Assembly: GCA_037043455.1 (NCBI GenBank) | Contig: JAWPHD010002611.1 | Span: 62,001-126,000 of the forward strand | DNA from: Cyrtodaria siliqua | Taxonomy: Eukaryota; Mollusca; Bivalvia; Adapedonta; Hiatellidae | Direction: 5' to 3' | Length of the DNA: 64,000 nt | Shown here: positions 56,992-63,261 of the stretch, piece by piece | Position numbering within the stretch: the stretch's first letter is position 1 | Layout of the letters: each line of letters begins with the position of its first letter | Made by a program: the position numbers and the translations under genes | Notes under the pieces: model-generated | What the model was told of the DNA's origin: nothing | Database searches by the model: none | What the model saw: the letters and a program-made list of their open reading frames with translations, nothing else

Positions 56992-59547
56992 AACAATAAT
57001 ACACAGTACAGCAATTATACTTTTCAGCTGAAGAACATGCTTATGGAAACATGGGAAATGAAGTAAATGAAGACGAGGATAAAGTGGAGGCCGCTTCTAC
57101 GTATGCTTGTGTGATTCCAAAATCGCAACGTAAAAGTACGGAATTTCTGGATACACAGCAGGTACAATGACTATTCTAGAATATGCATCATTTTACGTCC
57201 GCATTCCGGAAAATCGTTCATTAAAAGTGTGTTTGTTCGTGTAGCCCTATCCGAGTTCAGTGTGTGAGATCATTTTGAACATTTACTAAAAAGGAGATCC
57301 GTTTTAAGCAACCAACAAAAACGAGGGAGGAATGTAGCAGACACGGTTTTATTGAGTATATACGAGAATATAATACAATGTGCAAATCCTCTAACACATT
57401 TTAGCTCGAGCTTAATCAATATTTTAATTTTAAAAAAAATGATTTGGCTTGAAGATGTCAAAAGCAACACTTCTGATTCGTAGACGGGCGACATTTTACA
57501 CGAACGCTAGTACAGAAAAGGGGATCCCTTGGAATCAAAAGATTAAGTATTTCTGTGCTGTTTTTAATTGCGAATTTAAACTGTACTTCATTATTCTTGA
57601 TATGATAGTAATTACATGAATTGAAAATAAAGTTTGCACATTTATGAATCATTTTTCCAGTTACACGTTTCCTATAATACTTATGTATATATGCATAGTT
57701 CAGTTTATAGATGATGTTTCTGGCATTGGACTATCATAAGACACATTGTATGGAGATCACGTACTGCTGATACCATGTAAATTTCAATATATCTAAATGA
57801 AATGAAATGAACAGGTCTTTTACGCAAATTTCCCTATAAAAATAATGCTTTAAATATATCAAAACTACTTGTTTTCAATTTATTTAAAGAAACTAATTTG
57901 TTTGTATGGTATTTTACGTCATTTTCACCACATGTAAGGTTATATATGACGGTCGATTTTGTTTGTGGTGGAGGCAGCAGACCACCCGCTTTTCCTGGGT
58001 AGAGCCAGTACTGTACCCCTCCCGCCATCCGTAATAATCGACACTTGCTCACTTACAAGTCAAGCTCCCAGTGAGATTCGAACAGTGAGATTCGAGATTG
58101 GCGAGTTAACCGCCTCTCACCGCTGCGGTGAGAGGCGGTTAGCGAGTTAACCGGCTCTCACCGCTGCGGTGAGAGGCGGTTAACTCCCCAAATAACGACA
58201 CAATTACACTACAAAACTCTCTCCAGTGTTCAGGTCATATAATAATGAATACGTGCCGATTTAAAGTATGGTTTTATTCACGGTTTCTTAAAATAATTGT
58301 GATTGAATATGCTAAAAATGAATTGGCGACTCTTAATTCGACGCTCCAGTTTTGGGGTTTGGCCTGGCTGGTTAAAGCCGTTTACATTGTGCCTATAGAG
58401 TACGGATTCTCAAAATATGTAAGTTATATATACATAACTCGTCGTCAGTAGGTTTAGAAACGATGTACATATGTTGTAAAATTCGGCTGTTGTTGGTGGA
58501 ATAGCTACTTTAAAATACGTGTTTGCCGTGAATGCTACATTTTCTGTCCGACTTTTCTATCTACTTTTGTTTAAAACTCGCGGCGTCCTGTTACTTTTTG
58601 TATGTTAATCGCATATCTGCAAATCGTTTTTAATAATCAATTGTGTTTGCATATTACGTATTGTTAATTACCTGCAACAATAACACATTTTAACCTAATG
58701 TAGAATAACGATAATAGCTTCATGATTGTCGTGTTTCCCTTTAGGAAAATAGGTTTAATTTACGCACGTTGGTGTTTGCATGAAATACATCAATGTGTGT
58801 TTGTTAAACCTGTATGTTTAAGACATCATCAAGCCCAATCTTTGACCAAAAGGTCGTCCCCACTACAAATCAGTAGTGTTATTACTTACCGGTCCTTTGG
58901 GATCATCAAGCCCAAACTTTGTGTAAAAGGTTGTCGCGACTACAAATCAGTAGTGTTATTACTTACCGGTCCTTTGGGATCATCAAGCCCAAACTTTGTG
59001 TAAAAGAAAGATTCTGTTATTTTTTCTCTTGTTTGTGTTTGTTGTTTCTAAGGGAAGCGTTTCTTTAGTGCTGTGTGGCGGCTGTAAAAAGTCGCCCTGA
59101 CTACAAATCATAAGTGTTTGGTATAATAAAACCCAATATGTGTGGCTGCTTTAAAGAATAATACAGCGTTAAGCCTGTGCTAGGGGTCATGGGATGATTA
59201 AATGATATCACCTCTCACGAACAGATTCAATAAAGGCGAGTCAGCTACTTTTCTCTATTTGTTTGTATTTGTTTCTTTCAATGGATCTCATTTTCACTAT
59301 TTATCTATTCATTGAATAGGGTATAAAATATAATCGCTTGTATATGTACACATTACAGGCTCCGAAAGACGCACAACGCGAGCTCGTGTATGTACAACTA
59401 GACATTCAGGCATCAAAGCCCACTGAATCCAACCCTGCAGTTAGGAGAAACACCCCAACTGAATATGTTGCCATAGACTTCACCCGGAATGTGAATACCA
59501 ATGACATGGAAGACAGCGTATACGCCAATCAAGAACAATTTAGTTAG
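37707..59547 (+). CDS. Ig-superfamily type I transmembrane receptor with ITIM/ITSM-type tail (complete gene, 9 coding exons)
   Basis: Exons 37707-37782, 38972-39262, 47078-47377, 47759-48055, 50017-50328, 52757-53032, 55266-55403, 57028-57161 and 59359-59547 join into 2013 nt, one open frame of 670 residues plus stop. All junctions are phase 1 except the last (phase 0). Order: signal peptide (1-25), five Ig-like domains (about 26-122, 123-222, 223-321, 322-425, 426-517), transmembrane helix (about 531-554), tail (555-670). The tail has tyrosines at 569, 589, 619, 644 and 663, all in SH2-type motifs. By family knowledge such receptors sit at the plasma membrane and, when tyrosine-phosphorylated, recruit SH2 phosphatases or adaptors. 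Ligand unknown. One-domain-per-exon layout with phase-1 introns is classical for Ig receptors. The signal exon choice is less certain than the rest (donor GTTTGT). No precise vertebrate orthologue is claimed. Confidence 0.85.
37783..38971 (+). other. receptor intron 1
   Basis: Contains GTT/TTG-rich low-complexity tracts (37885-37915, 38050-38090), a dispersed GGTTGACTGTGGTCCTTGAATG block (38193) that recurs near 52595, and a GGCCACCTCTGTTAAAAGACC fragment (38516) related to the 37062 repeat. No extra exon was recognised. Confidence 0.5.
38972..39262 (+). CDS. receptor exon 2: N-terminal Ig-like (V-type) domain
   Basis: The 291-nt exon runs from phase 1 to phase 1, with acceptor TTTATTTTCAG and donor GTAGGT. 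It encodes DCGTLSIAEPTLKG, VKFTFTPSDAGDGS, VVWYKA and NAGSDDNGSYYIDY, then NDECESERVNLVVTG. The W of VVWYKA and the DDNGSYY turn give the Ig pattern. The two canonical disulfide positions are not cysteine: the B-strand position is F (KFTF) and the F-strand position after YY is not C. The domain instead has C at its start (DCG) and C near its end (DEC), which may pair. NGS is a possible N-glycosylation site. Confidence 0.83.
39263..40476 (+). other. receptor intron 2, first part
   Basis: No domain recognised. The stretch 39640-40200 is less AT-rich than its surroundings, but both strands carry frequent stops. No tandem structure. Confidence 0.4.
40477..40562. mobile_element. 86-bp palindromic MITE
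   Basis: GTCCGTCATATCGGCCCTCG at the left is inverted as GGGCTGATATGACAGAC at the right, with inner CAATATCGGCC / GGCCGATATTG arms. Confidence 0.8.
40895..40950 (+). mobile_element. SINE fragment with B-box-like sequence
   Basis: CTGCGGGTTCAACTCCCAGT and GGGAGATCGACTTGTAAGTGAG parallel the inverted copy at 58041-58085 (GGTTCGAATCTCACTGGGAG, then CTTGACTTGTAAGTGAG). It abuts the truncated Ig-like segment at 40950-41087. Confidence 0.6.
40950..41087 (+). pseudogene. truncated Ig-like half exon of the receptor
   Basis: An open frame ending GQYKIQCSNGGNTVFTDTVE, then VLVPG and a good phase-1 donor (GTAAGT at 41088), looks like the C-terminal half (F and G strands with the second cysteine) of an Ig domain. 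The first half is absent. Upstream there is a SINE fragment with an in-frame TGA (40946), and the only in-phase acceptor (GTGAG at 40945-40949) has no pyrimidine tract. If that acceptor were used, 138 nt (46 codons) would be added without a frameshift. Most likely this is an Ig exon broken by repeat insertion or deletion. Confidence 0.55.
41573..41619 (+). repeat. (GT)n microsatellite
   Basis: Uninterrupted TG/GT dinucleotides, about 23 repeats, in the receptor intron. Confidence 0.95.
41830..41985. repeat. dispersed repeat related to 33440-33560
   Basis: Shares ACACCGGGCCGACCAGCC-like and CGTCAAGCAAGGG blocks. It ends in GCCGCTCTACCGCTAGGAGC, which reads as a tRNA-like arm on the minus strand. 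Confidence 0.5.
42335..42714 (+). repeat. bivalve-type dispersed repeat (same family as 1410-2108)
   Basis: Starts ACAAGAGGCCCAAGAGGGCA and contains three units with GGGCCATAACTC, AAATCCAGCCAGAAGTTCAG and GCAACTAGGCTTGGTACTGA. It is cut by the start of the next repeat at 42716. Confidence 0.75.
42716..46915 (+). repeat. 4.2-kb dispersed repeat with ~22 tandem units of ~165 bp and an 822-bp higher-order duplication
   Basis: The start ACAAGAGGGCCAAGATGGCC and the end GGCCCTTGGCCAGTAGAGCT, preceded by a GACGACAGA-rich tract (46811-46865), are the two edges of a known bivalve repeat type. Between them, units of 157-171 bp carry GGGTCACCATTTGAACAAAC, GGACCATAAGCTTATAGCAA and CTCTGGCTCTTGCAGTTTCA. 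The blocks 43940-44760 and 44762-45582 are nearly identical at an offset of 822 bp (five units). All reading frames inside are repeat artefacts. The array fills most of the receptor intron before exon 3. Confidence 0.9.
47078..47377 (+). CDS. receptor exon 3: second Ig-like domain
   Basis: Exactly 300 nt, phase 1 to phase 1, acceptor TTATTCCAG, donor GTAAGT. Contains NFVFIKCFTTGG, VVVTMYVNNEPV and MAEIRCEVSNPAL, then LSKLYVVG. The two Ig cysteines are FIKC and IRC. The C-strand tryptophan is replaced (TMYV). Two further cysteines (DCAGC) lie at the domain's start and could form a loop. Confidence 0.82.
47500..47590 (+). repeat. short dispersed repeat (copy of 37062-37147)
   Basis: CCAATGTTAGAACCTGTAAT and GAGCGGTCTCTTAAACCAGG, located in the 380-bp intron between exons 3 and 4. 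Confidence 0.75.
47759..48055 (+). CDS. receptor exon 4: third Ig-like domain
   Basis: 297 nt, phase 1 to phase 1, acceptor TATTACACAG, donor GTAAGT. It encodes LKEGQPVNISCVSEPA, KVYIYISDNDTQ, NGHRIHCCLSLVRY and CSEKLLIRYL. The cysteine pair is ISC and IHC; there is no C-strand tryptophan. Extra cysteines (HCC, IRC) lie near the F and G strands. NIS and NTT are possible N-glycosylation sites. Confidence 0.8.
48056..50016 (+). other. receptor intron between exons 4 and 5
   Basis: Near 48308-48360 three TGACGT-type sites occur in a GC-richer patch (GTGACGTCAACGTCATGACG). The rest is AT-rich with no recognised domain. Confidence 0.45.
50017..50328 (+). CDS. receptor exon 5: fourth Ig-like domain
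   Basis: 312 nt, phase 1 to phase 1, acceptor ATCTGACAG, donor GTAAGT. It encodes MELSCIVTDANPECSIRW, then LTLTVNVTKSDDGTEIKC. The cysteine pair, the C-strand W and the DDGTEIKC F-strand motif are canonical for C2-type Ig. An additional cysteine pair (PEC and AEC) may form a second disulfide. NTS, NTT and NVT are N-glycosylation candidates. Confidence 0.88.
50329..51190 (+). other. receptor intron before the transposon
   Basis: No coding domain recognised. Repeat content is not obvious. Confidence 0.35.
51192..52456 (-). mobile_element. Tc1/mariner-type transposon, DD37D transposase with one frameshift
   Basis: On the minus strand the start is MVRRKICDKVEGIVLG (52323). A helix-turn-helix region follows (SYRSIQKALKSMG, HREMASKLGISKGTVF). 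Catalytic residues: first D in FVTSDEAMFYLG, second D in NAMVDHQDSASSH, third D in SPDAAPMDFGIWG. Between the last two there are 37 residues (DD37D, as in the maT-like clade). The frame breaks once near 51735 (PAV versus GFMAWGG), a one-base deletion; otherwise the protein is full length (about 350 residues). Similar ends TTTATTTGAACACAA (51197) and, inverted, TAGTGTTCAAATATAAG (52437) are probable terminal inverted repeats. The boundary positions are estimates. It lies antisense in the receptor intron between exons 5 and 6. Confidence 0.87.
52757..53032 (+). CDS. receptor exon 6: fifth, membrane-proximal Ig-like domain
   Basis: 276 nt, phase 1 to phase 1, acceptor TTAATTTCAG, donor GTAAGC. 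It encodes NGETIVIKCTADSIPTSTIQ, then WLHNGSEIVQ, LCLRLHISTTDDGGLYTC and GESVTINVIG. This is the most canonical domain: cysteine pair, W, DxGxYxC motif. A second pair (RTC, SLC) is close together in the middle. NVS, NGS, NRT and NAT are N-glycosylation candidates. Confidence 0.92.
53033..53683 (+). other. receptor intron segment without recognised features
   Basis: AT-rich; the read-through frame after exon 6 ends at 53136 and is intronic. Confidence 0.4.
53684..54092 (+). repeat. dispersed repeat family D (copy of 33711-34128)
   Basis: GGCCATGTTTTGTTTCATGA, GATTTTATTCGATGACGTAG, AATTAATCCACAGGTAAATG and TTCTCTCCGGGACTATCAAG in the same order as the 33.7-kb copy. Confidence 0.85.
54461..54492 (+). 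repeat. SINE tail fragment
   Basis: GACGAGCCGTTAAACAACAT followed by TCAATTCAATT is the 3' end of the tRNA-derived SINE family; the rest of the element is missing. Confidence 0.7.
54493..55265 (+). other. receptor intron segment without recognised features
   Basis: No domain or repeat family recognised; the minus-strand frame 54813-55133 is cysteine-containing but patternless. Confidence 0.35.
55266..55403 (+). CDS. receptor exon 7: stalk and transmembrane helix
   Basis: 138 nt, phase 1 to phase 1, acceptor TTTTTTTTACCAG, donor GTAAGT. After SYHALDTSSNNK comes the hydrophobic VLWPVIGTLAFLFILAG then VVVVVVI, and a basic stop-transfer RKRKPMKAK. There is no charged residue inside the helix, so it lacks the feature that activating receptors use to pair with adaptor chains. 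Orientation: Ig domains outside, C-terminus inside (type I). Confidence 0.92.
55404..56155 (+). other. receptor intron segment without recognised features
   Basis: No exon recognised; the short frame 55701-55898 has no pattern. Confidence 0.35.
56160..56460 (+). repeat. dispersed repeat family B copy (uninterrupted)
   Basis: GAAGCTATCCCGCCAAAAAG, CTACTGACGACGAGTCGTAT, AAACTGAAGCATCGAGTTAA and GAGTTTTAATAAACGGCTTT. Serves as the uninterrupted reference for the MITE insertion at 4013-4127. Confidence 0.8.
56584..56606 (+). other. candidate 23-nt cassette microexon of the receptor
   Basis: GTTTTATCATTCAG precedes it and GTAAGT follows at 56607. The 23 bases would encode (G)RSGTTNM after the transmembrane exon. 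Inclusion shifts the frame: the next exon would then read LKNMLMETWEMK and stop, removing every tail tyrosine. Skipping keeps the 670-residue frame. Both splice sites are good, but no conservation evidence is available here. Confidence 0.4.
56919..56990 (+). repeat. (CAT)n microsatellite
   Basis: About 23 CAT/ATC triplets with two small interruptions, 40 bases upstream of receptor exon 8. Confidence 0.95.
57028..57161 (+). CDS. receptor exon 8: first part of the cytoplasmic tail
   Basis: 134 nt, phase 1 to phase 0, acceptor TATACTTTTCAG, donor GTACAA. It encodes EEHAYGNMGNEV, the acidic NEDEDKVEAA, STYACVIPKS and QRKSTEFLDTQQ. Y569 in YGNM fits both YxxM (PI3-kinase p85 SH2) and YxN (Grb2-type) consensus; Y589 in STYACV fits the ITIM consensus S/I/V/L-x-Y-x-x-I/V/L. 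These assignments rest on motif knowledge, not on binding data. Confidence 0.85.
57162..57890 (+). other. receptor last intron, first part
   Basis: No exon recognised. AAAAGGGGATCCC at 57517 matches a string near 706, a repeat remnant. Confidence 0.35.
57895..58100 (-). mobile_element. tRNA-derived SINE-like repeat
   Basis: On the minus strand GGTTCGAATCTCACTGGGAG-type box B precedes CTTGACTTGTAAGTGAG, followed by the body shared with 2600-2800 (AATCGACCGTCATATATA). The 40895-40950 fragment is a relative. It leads directly into the hairpin pair at 58107-58186. Confidence 0.6.
58107..58186. repeat. two tandem near-perfect hairpins
   Basis: 58107-58141 is a perfect palindrome around a single central T (arms TAACCGCCTCTCACCGC and GCGGTGAGAGGCGGTTA). 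58144-58186 repeats it with longer arms (GAGTTAACCGGCTCTCACC...) and one mismatch. The repeat of GCGAGTTAACC before each hairpin shows a tandem duplication of the unit. Located in the last receptor intron at the edge of a SINE-like repeat. Confidence 0.9.
58240..58510 (-). repeat. dispersed repeat family B, inverted copy
   Basis: GACTCTTAATTCGACGCTCC, CTCGTCGTCAGTAGGTTTAG and GATGTACATATGTTGTAAAA are the reverse complement of the blocks at 31775 and 56160. A partial inverted copy is at 37425-37510. Confidence 0.8.
58825..59003 (+). repeat. 77-bp tandem duplication (2.3 copies)
   Basis: ATCATCAAGCCCAA starts at 58825, 58902 and 58979; the units share CTACAAATCAGTAGTGTTAT and TACTTACCGGTCCTTTGGG. 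The second and third starts are nearly identical, so the event is young. Confidence 0.9.
59359..59547 (+). CDS. receptor exon 9: tail end with ITIM, ITSM and YxN motifs, stop codon
   Basis: Phase-0 start after TACACATTACAG; 62 codons and TAG at 59545-59547. It encodes QRELVYVQLDIQ, then PTEYVAIDFT and DSVYANQEQFS. Y619 lies in LVYVQL (ITIM consensus L-x-Y-x-x-L), Y644 in TEYVAI (ITSM consensus T-x-Y-x-x-V/I) and Y663 in VYANQ (YxN). Y619 and Y644 are 25 residues apart, a distance seen between paired ITIM/ITSM motifs in vertebrate inhibitory receptors. No canonical AATAAA occurs in the 140 bases between the stop and the transposon at 59687. Confidence 0.9.
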   Translation, partial: APKDAQRELVYVQLDIQASKPTESNPAVRRNTPTEYVAIDFTRNVNTNDMEDSVYANQEQFS

Positions 59548-60561
59548 GTCGTGGCCACGATGTAAAAACCTAACCATTGAGTGTTTTTATAAAGCAGTCT
59601 GCTTGCTTTTTAATATTTCAGGATTGGTCTATGTGTTCTAAGTTGTTCTCATATAAAGTGTCAATAGATATTTTATAGTTCTCTTAAGGGACCAGGCAAT
59701 ATTTATTGGGGGGTTGGGACCGGTGCAAAATAGCATGGGACAGGTACTTTTTTGTCGCGACAAACCATGGGACGATACTTTTTTTTTCCGCTAGCTTGCC
59801 ATGGGACGTACACTTTTTTAAAGTCAAATTCTTTCCCCCAAAAAAACTTTAAACAATTACAAATATTGAAGCAGTGATCTTAGACCATAAAAGGCCCCCT
59901 TACCAAAAATATAGGCTTCTGGCGACTGTTTGTTGCAACTCTGCGGCAAACATTGCTGCAAAGCTGCGGCAGACAAGTTTGCGGCGAAGTTGCGGTACAC
60001 TTTTACCATGCAAATGAAGTATGCGGCAAAGTTGCAGCAAACAAATATGCAAATGAGGTTCTGGTGATGTTCACCGCAACTTTACCGGAGACCTCATTTG
60101 CATAGTAAAAGTATGCGGCAACTTCTCAGCACACTTCATTTGCATAACACTTGTAGCTGTAATCTTCTGGCGATGAAAAAGAACAATGGTACGCTGTTTG
60201 TAAAAATGTAAAACAAACAATATTTAGCTCGAAAACATTTTGTTTTTTTTCACTATTTAACAAGGACTGCACCATATTTAAATGACACGATTTAAATAAA
60301 TCGACACTATTTAAATAAATGTTCTCGATTTAAAGTATATACTTACGATTTAGATTATATCCCCACGATTTAAAATATATCCATACTTTTTAACTTAATG
60401 GTTTTGATTTAAATAATTGTTTGTGGATTCTAAATAAATGGACCTTCGTTTTAGTAATTGTGCAACAATTTAATTAAATTCTCTATATTTAAATAAATCG
60501 ACACAATTGAAATAAACCGACACTATTTAAATAAATCCTCTCAAAATTAAAATCTGTCATT

Positions 60562-61850
60562 TCTGCATTACTCTCATTTCCATGGAGCTGTCGAGCGCTG
60601 TCATTCCTGCATATACTCCCATTTGCATGGAGATGTCGAGCGCTGTCATTCCTGCATTACTCCCATTTTCATGGAGATGTCGAGCACTGTCATTTCTTCA
60701 TTACTCCCATTTTGATGGAGATGTCCAGCGCTGTCATTCCAGCATTACTCCCATTTAAATGGAGATGTCGAGCGCTGTCATTCCTGCATTACTCCCATTT
60801 TCATGGAGATGTCGAGCACTGTCATTTCTGCATTACTCTCATTTTTATGGAGATGTCGAACGCTGTCATTCAGCATTACTCCCATTTTAATGGAGATGTT
60901 GAGTGCTGTCATTCCTACATTACTCCCATTTGCATGGAGATGTTGAGTGCTGTCATTCCTACATTACTCCCATTTGCATGGAGATGTCGAGTGCTGTCAT
61001 TCCTACATTACTCCAATTTGCATGGAGATGTCGAGCACTGTCAGTTATGCATTACTCCAATTTTCATGGAGATATCGAGTACTGTTGAGCGCTGTCACTT
61101 CTGCATTACTCCCATTTTCATGGAGATGTCGAACGCTGTCATTTCTGCATTACTCCAATTTTCATGGAGATATCGAGTACTGTTTAGCGCTGTCACTTCT
61201 GCATTACTCTCATTTTCATGGAGATGTCGAGTGTTGTCATTTCTGCCGTACTCACATTTTCATGGTGATATCGACTGCTGTCGTTTTTGCATTACTCTCA
61301 TTTTCATGGAGATGTCGAGCGCTGTCATTTCTGCATTACTCTCATTTTCATGAAGATGTCGATCACTGTCATTTCTGCATTACTCCAATTTTCATGGAGA
61401 TATCGGCGGTGTCACGTCTGCATTACTCTTATTTTCATGGAGATGTGGAGCACTGTCATTTTTGCATTACTCTCATTTTCATGGAGATATCGAACGCTGT
61501 TGAGTACTGTCATAACTCTAATTTTCATGGAGTTGTCGAGTGTTGTCATTTCTGCATTACTCACATTTTCATGGAGATGTCGAGTGCAGTCATTTCAGCA
61601 TTACTCCCATTTTTAAGAAGATGTCGAACGCTGTCATTTTTGCACTACTCCCATTTTCATGCAGATGTCTAACGCTGTCAATTTTGCATTACTCCCATTT
61701 TCATGGAGATGTCTAGCGCTGTCATTTCTGCATTACTCTCGTTTTCATGGAGATGTTGAGCACTTTCATTTCTGCATTACTCCCATTTTCATGGAGATAT
61801 CTCGTGCTGTCATTTCTGCATTACTCCCATGTTCATGGACATGTCACTAA
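60562..61850 (+). repeat. 44-bp minisatellite inside the TIR element
   Basis: About 29 copies of TTTCATGGAGATGTCGAGCG plus CTGTCATTTCTGCATTACTCCCA (period 44, e.g. ATGGAG at 60627 and 60671). Frames over it are periodic artefacts. Confidence 0.93.
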
Positions 61851-62600
61851 CTGTAGCAGTCCAATAGGCTCCTATGGTACCTGGATATCTTAGAATCAGC
61901 ACCAGACCCTAGACAAACCAACAAACGTATATATACACACATCTACCTATTGAGGTCATACTGATCATATTATTTTGCACTTGGGATACAATTTTAATTG
62001 TTCTGGTTTTAAATGTTCGAGTTATCATGGTGTTTGCTATTTAAAAATGTTTTTGCAATGAACACAAGTAAATAAATGTTTAAAAACAAGGTTCCACGAA
62101 AAAAAAATACATTTGGCTAAATTACTTATTCAAGTGGTACGTCCTTTGACATAAAATGCAAATTTTACTTTAGTAGTAAGTAACTGAAAATAATAAGATT
62201 CTGTATAAAGTCTAAGTTTTGCGATGATGTTTTGGCTAACAGAGTCTTCAGATACAGCAGATCAGAACGTGATGTTCTGTGAATAAAGAAACGGCAAATC
62301 TGAATTTAAAAGATTGTGGTGATGTTACGGCGTGCGATAAAAAAAAAAATCGGATTGGTAAAATTTGTCGCTATGTTGTGCCGAACAAAAAAACATGCAA
62401 GTAAGTTTGTATTGATGTTATGGTGAACGTTCCAAATAAATAAATGTTTCAGGCGAATGTATAGCTTTTTGGCGAGTTTTCGTCAAATTCGCCAAAGACT
62501 ACCATAATGTTTGCGGCAACATCACCGCTAGTGGCGAACAATTAAGAATTGGTGAACAAAATTGTTCGCTGCAAGCTTGCAGCAAACCTCATTTGGTAAG
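61851..62600. other. interior of the TIR element, right part
   Basis: AT-rich; 62440-62590 carries GCGGCAACATCACCGC and GTTCGCTGCAAGCTTGCAGC blocks related to 59940-60130. No genes. Confidence 0.5.
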
Positions 62601-62890
62601 GAGGGTGCTTATGGACTAGGCAATATTTATCTGGGCATTGGGAATGATGCAAAATGGCATGGGACAGGTACTTTTTTTGTCGCGACAAACCATGGGACGA
62701 TATCTTATTTTTCGTTTGCTTGCCATGGGACGTACTTTTTTTTTTATATTACGTTTTTATTTGCACCGGTCCCAACCCCCCGATAAATATTGCCTGGTCC
62801 CTAATAGCCGAACCGATGTATATGTAACTCATCTAAAACAAAAAGTTCCATACTCTAAAAGGCTAGAAGCGTACACTTCATTTTTGATTT

Positions 62891-62893
<3 letters not shown>

Positions 62894-62950
<57 letters not shown>

Positions 62951-62998
62951 GGTGGGTGTGTGTGTGGGCGCGCGCCCCCGCGCGTGTGTGTGTGTGTG
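62894..62998 (+). repeat. (GT)n / GTGGG low-complexity tract
   Basis: A (TG)n run of about 46 bases, a GGGTGGGTGGGTGG stretch, GGGCGCGCGCCCCCGCGC, then TGTGTG again. The alternating purine-pyrimidine GT/GC could adopt Z-DNA. Confidence 0.95.
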
Positions 62999-63261
62999 TG
63001 TATTTTGTTGTTGTTTTTGGTTTTTGTTATTCGGTTTTGTTTGTTTTGTTTTTTAAGCTTGTGGCCTCACGTTATTTTTTCTACATAAATTGCATATTTG
63101 CAAATCATTATTAGTAATATAATATTTGAATATTTAAATATTTCAAAGCAAATTGTTTTTGCATACTACCATATGTTTCTCGTATTGCCACAACACCATA
63201 TAGTAGTAAACGTATGGTAAAGAAACATCCCAAATTGTATAACCTTTTATTTAAGTCTTTG

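Larger units (their letters stand above)
59687..62802. mobile_element. 3.1-kb element with 43-bp terminal inverted repeats and minisatellite interior
   Basis: The left end AGGGACCAGGCAATATTTAT followed by TGGGGGGTTGGGACCGGTGC is inverted at 62760-62802 with one mismatch in 43. Inside: a subterminal block CATGGGACAGGTACTTTTTT..GTCGCGACAAACCATGGGAC (59735 onward) that recurs in direct orientation at 62655-62720; a GCGGCAAA/TTGCCGCA-rich stretch (59940-60130); ATTTAAATAAATCG repeats (60290-60545); and the 44-bp minisatellite. No transposase is visible, so it is non-autonomous. No certain target-site duplication was found. Confidence 0.8.

Noticed and set aside
60712..61672. 213- and 241-codon open frames on the plus strand
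   Set aside because: They lie over the 44-bp minisatellite inside a transposon.
62638..63114. 158-codon frame with a Cys-Val run
   Set aside because: It runs from a transposon end through a GT microsatellite; no gene evidence.
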